Positions 59,596-64,000 of a DNA stretch of 64,000 bases are shown piece after piece (position 1 is the stretch's first letter; every line of letters begins with the position of its first letter). The notes below the pieces were generated by a model that was not told where the DNA came from, searched no databases, and saw nothing but the letters and a program-made list of their open reading frames with translations. Source of the DNA: DASXMT01 sp963781305 (GTDB taxonomy: Bacteria > Actinomycetota > Acidimicrobiia > Acidimicrobiales > RAAP-2); the NCBI GenBank assembly GCA_963781305.1, contig CAWAFL010000001.1, positions 682,001 to 746,000 of the forward strand, given 5' to 3'. A program made the translations under genes and the position numbers.

Positions 59596-60792
59596 GTGCG
59601 TGACTTCGACGAGGTCGATCATCCCGTGTTCGACGGCGACAACCACTACTACGAGGCGCCCGACGCCTTCACCCGGCACCTGGATCCGGCTCTCGGCCCG
59701 CGGGTGATCCAGTGGTGCGAGATCGGGGGACGGCAATACCACGTCATCGGAGGTCACGTGAACCACGCGGTGACCAACCCCACGTTCGACCCGGTGGCGT
59801 TTCCCGGTGCCATGTACGAGTACTTCAGGGGCAATCCCCACAACCGCAACCCGATGGAATTCCTGTCGCGACGGGAGTCGATCCGTCCCGCCTACCGCCA
59901 CCCCGCTGCTCGGGTCTCGACCCTCGACGAGCAGGGACTCGCCGCCTGCTGGCTGTTCCCCACTTTGGGCATGATCTACGAGGAGCCGTTGGCCCACGAC
60001 CCCCAAGCCGTCTGCCACCTGTTCCGGGCGTTCAATCGATGGTTGGCCGAGGACTGGTCGTTCAACTACCAGGACCGCATCTTCGCCGCACCGTACGTCA
60101 CCTTGGCCGACCCGGAGTGGGCAGCGGACGAGTTGCGATGGGCGCTCGATCAGGGTGCCCGGAGCGTGGTCATGCGGCCGGCGGCCCCGGTGACCAGTAC
60201 CGGTCGGCGCAATCCGTTCGACCCCAGCTTCGACGGGTTCTGGGGACTGGCCGACGAGGCCGGGATCACCGTGGTCGTCCACGCCGGCGACAGCGGCCTC
60301 TCTTCGAACGGATACGCCGCCGAAGGCTTCGCGGCCACGTTCTCGGGTGGGTGGAAACCGACCATCAAGTCGTTCAACATCGAACAAGCCATCCGCGATT
60401 ACCTGCTCACGCTGATCTTCGAGAACCACCTCGAGCGCTTTCCCAATCTGCGCATCGCCTCGGTGGAGAACGGGGCCGAGTACCTACCCGAACTGATCAA
60501 GAAGGTGCGCTCGACGGCCAACAAGATGCCGGGCTATTGGAAGAACGACCCGATCGAGACCTTCCGTCGCCAGGTGTGGATCAACCCATTCTGGGAGGAC
60601 GACGTCTACCAGGTGGTCGAGTGCATGGGTGCCGACAGGGTCATCTTCGGTTCCGACTGGCCCCATATCGAAGCGTTGCCCGAACCCCGTGACTACGTCC
60701 GGGAGCTGAAGAACTTCGATACCGTCGATCGCAAGAAGATCCTCTTCGACAACGTGACCGAGCTCACCGCACTTCGACCCAAGTCGACCTGA
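59596..60792 (+). CDS. Amidohydrolase family protein with DxDNH motif
   Basis: 398 residues from GTG 59596 with GGAGAGGAGACG upstream. Same build as the protein at 20199: FDGDNHYYEAPDAFTRHL, NPTFDPVAFPGAMYEYFRGNP, VVVHAGDSG and VIFGSDWPHIEA with the catalytic Asp. Together they define a paralogous pair in one window. TIM-barrel hydrolase or decarboxylase of the amidohydrolase-2 group; substrate unknown. It is divergent from cbiX and converges with a hydroxyacid dehydrogenase gene. Confidence 0.88.
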   Translation: MRDFDEVDHPVFDGDNHYYEAPDAFTRHLDPALGPRVIQWCEIGGRQYHVIGGHVNHAVTNPTFDPVAFPGAMYEYFRGNPHNRNPMEFLSRRESIRPAYRHPAARVSTLDEQGLAACWLFPTLGMIYEEPLAHDPQAVCHLFRAFNRWLAEDWSFNYQDRIFAAPYVTLADPEWAADELRWALDQGARSVVMRPAAPVTSTGRRNPFDPSFDGFWGLADEAGITVVVHAGDSGLSSNGYAAEGFAATFSGGWKPTIKSFNIEQAIRDYLLTLIFENHLERFPNLRIASVENGAEYLPELIKKVRSTANKMPGYWKNDPIETFRRQVWINPFWEDDVYQVVECMGADRVIFGSDWPHIEALPEPRDYVRELKNFDTVDRKKILFDNVTELTALRPKST

Positions 60793-60842
60793 CGGACGAC
60801 CAGGCAGCGACCAGGCCACCTGACCGCGCTCGGCATCAGGGC

Positions 60843-61886
60843 CTAATAGCCATCGCTCATATCGACGACGTTCTCCAGGGGACGATCACCCACGTACCGC
60901 TCGAGGTTGGCGAAGAAGTGATCGAACGTGCGCTCCATGTATCCCTCCGTCGAGGTGGAGCTGTGGGGAGAGATCGACAGGTTCGGTGCGTCCCAGAGCG
61001 GATCCTCGGGCGGGAGCGGCTCGTGGCGAGCCACGTCGATGGCTGCGGCCCGCAACTGGCCCGACTCGAGCGCGTCGATCAGCGCCGGCTCGACGACCAG
61101 GGAGCCTCGGGCCACATTGATGAAGATCGCCCCCGGCCGGGTGGCTGCGAACGCGGCCGCATCGAAGAGCCCATCGTTCTCCCTACTTCCTGGAGCGGCG
61201 ACCACAATGATGTCGGCTCGAGCCAGGGCCTCGTGCAGGGCACCGGGTCCTATGAGCTCGTCGGCGTCGGGTGAGGATGACCCAGGTACCCAGCTGCGCC
61301 GGACCCCGATGACGTGTACCCCGAAGGCACGGGCCCGGCGGGACACCTCGCGGCCGATGGCCCCGAGCCCGACGATGACCATGGTGCGGCCCATGAGCAT
61401 GGACCCATATCGAGGTTTCCACTCGCGACGACGCTGCGCCTCCGCATGCTCGTCGAGCCGCTTGGTGATGGACAGCACCCGGGCCAGAACCCACTCGGCG
61501 ATGGGAACCGAACCGATCCCCGCCGCGTTGGTCAACACGATGCCGGTCCCGTCCAGTCCCGAGGAGGCGAACTGGCCCACGCCGGAGCCCAGGGCCTGGA
61601 TCCAGCGGAGATGGGGGGCCAGTCGACCGAGGTCATAGGGGGCGTCGAGGGTGAACAGGACCTCGGCCCGACCCAGATCGGCCACCAGCTGCGGGCTGAG
61701 CGGGGGCTCGAAGGCCCGGAGCTCATCGTTGTCGGGCTCATGTGATCGCCGGGTCCGCTGTTCGTGACTGATCTCGTAGGGAGCGGTGACCACCTCGGTC
61801 GTCGGGCAGAGGGCCCGCACCCGTTCGTGGTCGAACACGGAAACCAGGGCCGGGGTGGCGACGTGGATGACCGATGGTTCAGGCAC
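60843..61886 (-). CDS. D-2-hydroxyacid dehydrogenase
   Basis: 347 residues from GTG 61886. NAD-binding loop MVIVGLGAIGREVSRRARAFG, then VARGSLVVEPALIDAL with the substrate Arg, DVARHEPLPPEDPLW with the catalytic Glu, and SPHSSTSTEGY with the catalytic His. This is the order of D-isomer-specific 2-hydroxyacid dehydrogenases (phosphoglycerate/glyoxylate-reductase-like). It reduces a 2-keto acid or oxidises a D-2-hydroxy acid. The AKR gene at 62029 is divergent. Confidence 0.9.
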   Translation of the reverse strand: MPEPSVIHVATPALVSVFDHERVRALCPTTEVVTAPYEISHEQRTRRSHEPDNDELRAFEPPLSPQLVADLGRAEVLFTLDAPYDLGRLAPHLRWIQALGSGVGQFASSGLDGTGIVLTNAAGIGSVPIAEWVLARVLSITKRLDEHAEAQRRREWKPRYGSMLMGRTMVIVGLGAIGREVSRRARAFGVHVIGVRRSWVPGSSSPDADELIGPGALHEALARADIIVVAAPGSRENDGLFDAAAFAATRPGAIFINVARGSLVVEPALIDALESGQLRAAAIDVARHEPLPPEDPLWDAPNLSISPHSSTSTEGYMERTFDHFFANLERYVGDRPLENVVDMSDGY

Positions 61887-62028
61887 GGGGGACCCCGGAG
61901 GCTCTCATCGCCACGACCCTACCCGCCTGTGCCGTGGCGACGCGAGGAGCGGCCGACAGCACATAGGGTCTGCTGTGACGTCTCCCACGGGCGGGCGTTT
62001 CGATCGGCAATCACAGGAGGAATTTGGG

Positions 62029-62961
62029 ATGGAGACACGTCGCCTCGGAGTGGACGGACCCCTGGTCTCAGTGGTGGGACTCGGCTGCAACAACTTCGGC
62101 ATGAGGATGGACGCGGCTCAGACCCATTCTGTGGTGGACGCGGCGCTGGAGACAGGGATCACCCACTTCGACACAGCCGAGATGTACGGCGGCGGCAAGT
62201 CCGAAGAATTCCTAGGGGAGGCACTCGGACGCCGGCGTGACCACGTGGTTATCGCTACCAAGTTCAGCCCGCGCCCGAAGGACGACCCCTACCGGCCCGG
62301 GGACCTCCGTCGGCGGATCCTCGAGGCCTGCGAGGCCAGCCTGTCCCGGCTGGGCACCGATCGGATCGATCTCTACTATCAGCACTACCCGGACAGCGAC
62401 GCACCCGTGGAGGAGGCCCTGGACGCCATGGGTGAGCTGGTCGACCAGGGCAAGGTCCTCCACATCGCCTCCTCCAACGTCTCCGCCGACCAGATCGAAG
62501 AGGCGGCGAAGACGGCCCAGGAGCGCAAGACGCCCTCGTTCTGCGCCACGCAGATCGAATGGAGCCTCCTGGTACGTGAGGTCGAGAAGGAGGTGGTCCC
62601 TGCAGCCCGACGTCATGGCCTCGGGATCGTTCCCTACTTTCCCCTGGCCTCAGGCTTGCTCACCGGCAAGTACCGAAAGGGCGAGCCGTTTCCGCCCGGA
62701 TCACGCTTGGACAGAGGCTCGTACTTCGCCGCCGGCGCCACCGACGAGAACTTCGACTACATCGAGACGCTGACCGCCTTCGCCGAGGCGAGGGGCCATA
62801 CCCTGCTCGAGCTTGCGGTGGCCTGGCTGGCCGCGCAGGACGGCGTGGCCAGCGTCATCGCCGGTGCCACCACGCCCCAGCAGGTCCAGGACAACACGAG
62901 TGCCGCCACGTGGCAGTTGACCGCCGATGATCTGGCTGCACTGCCCTCTCGGCCGGGCTGA
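62029..62961 (+). CDS. Aldo/keto reductase
   Basis: 310 residues from ATG 62029, AGGAGG nine bases upstream; earlier in-frame codons to 61786 are antisense to the neighbouring gene. The catalytic tetrad is Asp48, Tyr53, Lys78 and His119 (HFDTAEMYGG, ATKFSP, YYQHYP). The NADPH-binding end GVASVIAGATTPQQVQDN is typical. It reduces an aldehyde or ketone with NADPH; substrate unknown. It converges with the SDR at 62983. Confidence 0.9.
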   Translation: METRRLGVDGPLVSVVGLGCNNFGMRMDAAQTHSVVDAALETGITHFDTAEMYGGGKSEEFLGEALGRRRDHVVIATKFSPRPKDDPYRPGDLRRRILEACEASLSRLGTDRIDLYYQHYPDSDAPVEEALDAMGELVDQGKVLHIASSNVSADQIEEAAKTAQERKTPSFCATQIEWSLLVREVEKEVVPAARRHGLGIVPYFPLASGLLTGKYRKGEPFPPGSRLDRGSYFAAGATDENFDYIETLTAFAEARGHTLLELAVAWLAAQDGVASVIAGATTPQQVQDNTSAATWQLTADDLAALPSRPG

Positions 62962-62982
62962 CCGGCCCCACATCCGGTCGTT

Positions 62983-63810
62983 CTACGGCGAATCGGGCAT
63001 ATTGGTCCACCCCGGACCATTCCGCTTCAGGTACCAGCCGCCGGCGGCCAGCGTGCCCCCATCGACCGGAATGACATGTCCGGTCACGAACCGGGACAGG
63101 TCGCTGGCCAAAAAGACCACGACGTCGCCGTAGTCATCGGGGTGGCCGAAGCGGCCGAGCGGAACCCAGTTCTGGACCAGAGCCTCGTCCCGCCCGGCCA
63201 GCATCATCTCGGCCGGTGTCTGGAGCGTGTCGGCCAGGTCGGGGGCGATGGCATTGACCCGAACCCCTTTACGCCCAAGTTCCACGGCCAAACTGCGGGT
63301 GAACGCGTTGATCCCCGCGTTGAACGCCGAGTACACGGCGTTGGCCGGGATGCCCCGAAAGGCTTCGACCGTCGAGACGTTGACGATGCTCCCCGAGGAG
63401 CGCTCGGTCATGGCCGGGGCGATCGCCCTCGTGCAGGCGAAGACGTGCCCCAGGTTCAAGGCATACAGCGCGTCCCAATCCTCGGGTCCGGACTTGAGGA
63501 ACATACCGTTGGGACGGAAGTCGCCGACGTTGTTGACCAAGACATCGATGCGGCCGTCGGCCACCGCCCGGGCCGCTCCCACCAGCGACTCGACCGTCGT
63601 CTGCTCTCGGATATCGCCGGGCACCGGTCGGATGAAGCCGCCAACGGCCTGCAGCTCAGCCTCCGTTTCGGCCAGCAGGTCGGGATCGATGTCGTTGACC
63701 ACGACCATCGCGCCCTCGGCCACCAACCGGCGGCAGATGCCCCGTCCGATCCCCCCGCCGCCGCCGGTGACCACGGCCACCCGATCGGCCAAGAGGTCTT
63801 CGGCCACCAT
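62983..63810 (-). CDS. SDR family oxidoreductase
   Basis: 275 residues from ATG 63810. Cofactor loop VTGGGGGIGRGI (residues 14-25), NDIDP after beta-2, NNVG in place of NNAG, and a catalytic YSAFNAG where the usual Lys four residues after Tyr is replaced by Asn (Y-S-A-F-N). That loss of the Lys of YxxxK is a departure from classical SDRs and may weaken catalysis. The ATG shares its first base with the stop of an upstream gene (TGATG), so the two are in one operon. Confidence 0.85.
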   Translation of the reverse strand: MVAEDLLADRVAVVTGGGGGIGRGICRRLVAEGAMVVVNDIDPDLLAETEAELQAVGGFIRPVPGDIREQTTVESLVGAARAVADGRIDVLVNNVGDFRPNGMFLKSGPEDWDALYALNLGHVFACTRAIAPAMTERSSGSIVNVSTVEAFRGIPANAVYSAFNAGINAFTRSLAVELGRKGVRVNAIAPDLADTLQTPAEMMLAGRDEALVQNWVPLGRFGHPDDYGDVVVFLASDLSRFVTGHVIPVDGGTLAAGGWYLKRNGPGWTNMPDSP

Positions 63811-64000
63811 CAGGCCAGATCGGCGTCCGCGGCCTCGGGAGCAGGCTCGACGTCCGCCGAGTCGTCCTTGCTCGGGGGACGGTAGGAGGTGGCCAGCAGG
63901 ACCCCGGCGCCGGCCAGACCCAGCGCGGCGGCACTGATGGCCATCGCTGCCCCCGATCGCTGCCTTCGACCAAACAACCGGTCCACCGACCACCGCCCGT
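63810..64000 (-). CDS. Membrane protein, C-terminal part (cut by window edge)
   Basis: The frame is open from the window edge to TGA 63810-63812. The visible 62 residues contain a basic stretch RLFGRRQRSGA, one hydrophobic span MAISAAALGLAGAGVLLA and a tail SKDDSADVEPAPEAADADLA rich in Asp, Glu and Ala. The stop overlaps the SDR start (TGATG). No domain is recognised from this part. Confidence 0.6.
   Translation of the reverse strand, partial: GRWSVDRLFGRRQRSGAAMAISAAALGLAGAGVLLATSYRPPSKDDSADVEPAPEAADADLA

Noticed and set aside
1..64000. tRNA, rRNA, insertion sequences or prophage genes
   Set aside because: No cloverleaf with a recognisable T-arm, no rRNA-like stretch, no transposase, integrase or terminal inverted repeat pair was seen by eye.

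Overview
High-GC DNA with many GTG starts, good purine-rich ribosome binding sites and mycobacterial-type central carbohydrate genes (GlgE pathway, TreXYZ, CsoR, mycofactocin-coupled dehydrogenases) points to an actinobacterium. The load of luciferase-like (LLM) flavin oxidoreductases, SDRs and DxDNH amidohydrolases would fit an environmental lineage such as Acidimicrobiia, but that placement is an inference. No rRNA, tRNA, CRISPR array or transposase was recognised.

Layout. (A) 1-27.8 kb is a catabolic or xenobiotic/steroid/lipid-type accessory region: six LLM oxidoreductases, six SDRs (two with the mycofactocin-coupled signature), a VOC protein, two SnoaL-like proteins, a two-subunit-type acyl-CoA dehydrogenase pair, an acyl-CoA ligase, a thioesterase-like protein, an amidohydrolase, an alpha/beta hydrolase, an IclR regulator and three branched-chain-amino-acid-type solute-binding proteins without permease or ATPase genes. 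Several promoters carry inverted repeats, including a double GTTC-N8-GAAC element in front of two transcription units and a TGACAT-N3-4-TGTC element in front of two binding-protein genes. (B) 28.0-30.7 kb is a murD-like/murL-like pair, the signature of the alternative route that makes D-glutamate in peptidoglycan by epimerising the nucleotide-linked L-Glu. (C) 30.8-33.5 kb holds a YraQ/ArsP-type permease divergent from a CsoR repressor with two pseudo-palindromic operators, then a short MscS-like channel and a small acidic protein. (D) 33.6-49.8 kb is one seven-gene minus-strand operon, glgE-treS/maltokinase-malQ-glgB-treZ-treX-treY, with nearly all junctions as 4-nt stop/start overlaps. It joins the GlgE alpha-glucan route to the TreXYZ trehalose route. 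The treS-maltokinase fusion is broken by a -1 frameshift in a run of four C.

(E) 50.0-56.6 kb is a signalling and cell-surface-glycan type cluster: a hybrid CHASE3 histidine kinase divergent from a receiver domain fused to a PIG-L/LmbE deacetylase, then a PHP-domain protein, a family 2 glycosyltransferase, a 59-residue single-span membrane protein and an ATP-grasp protein, tightly packed. It is the best candidate here for an undescribed system. (F) 56.6-64 kb holds a cold-shock protein behind a 17-bp hairpin, an MFS transporter, a CbiX-type chelatase, a second DxDNH amidohydrolase, a D-2-hydroxyacid dehydrogenase, an aldo/keto reductase, an SDR and the end of a membrane protein that runs off the window.

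The gene at each end is partial. Three short tandem repeats (15 bp twice, 28 bp once) lie at gene borders.
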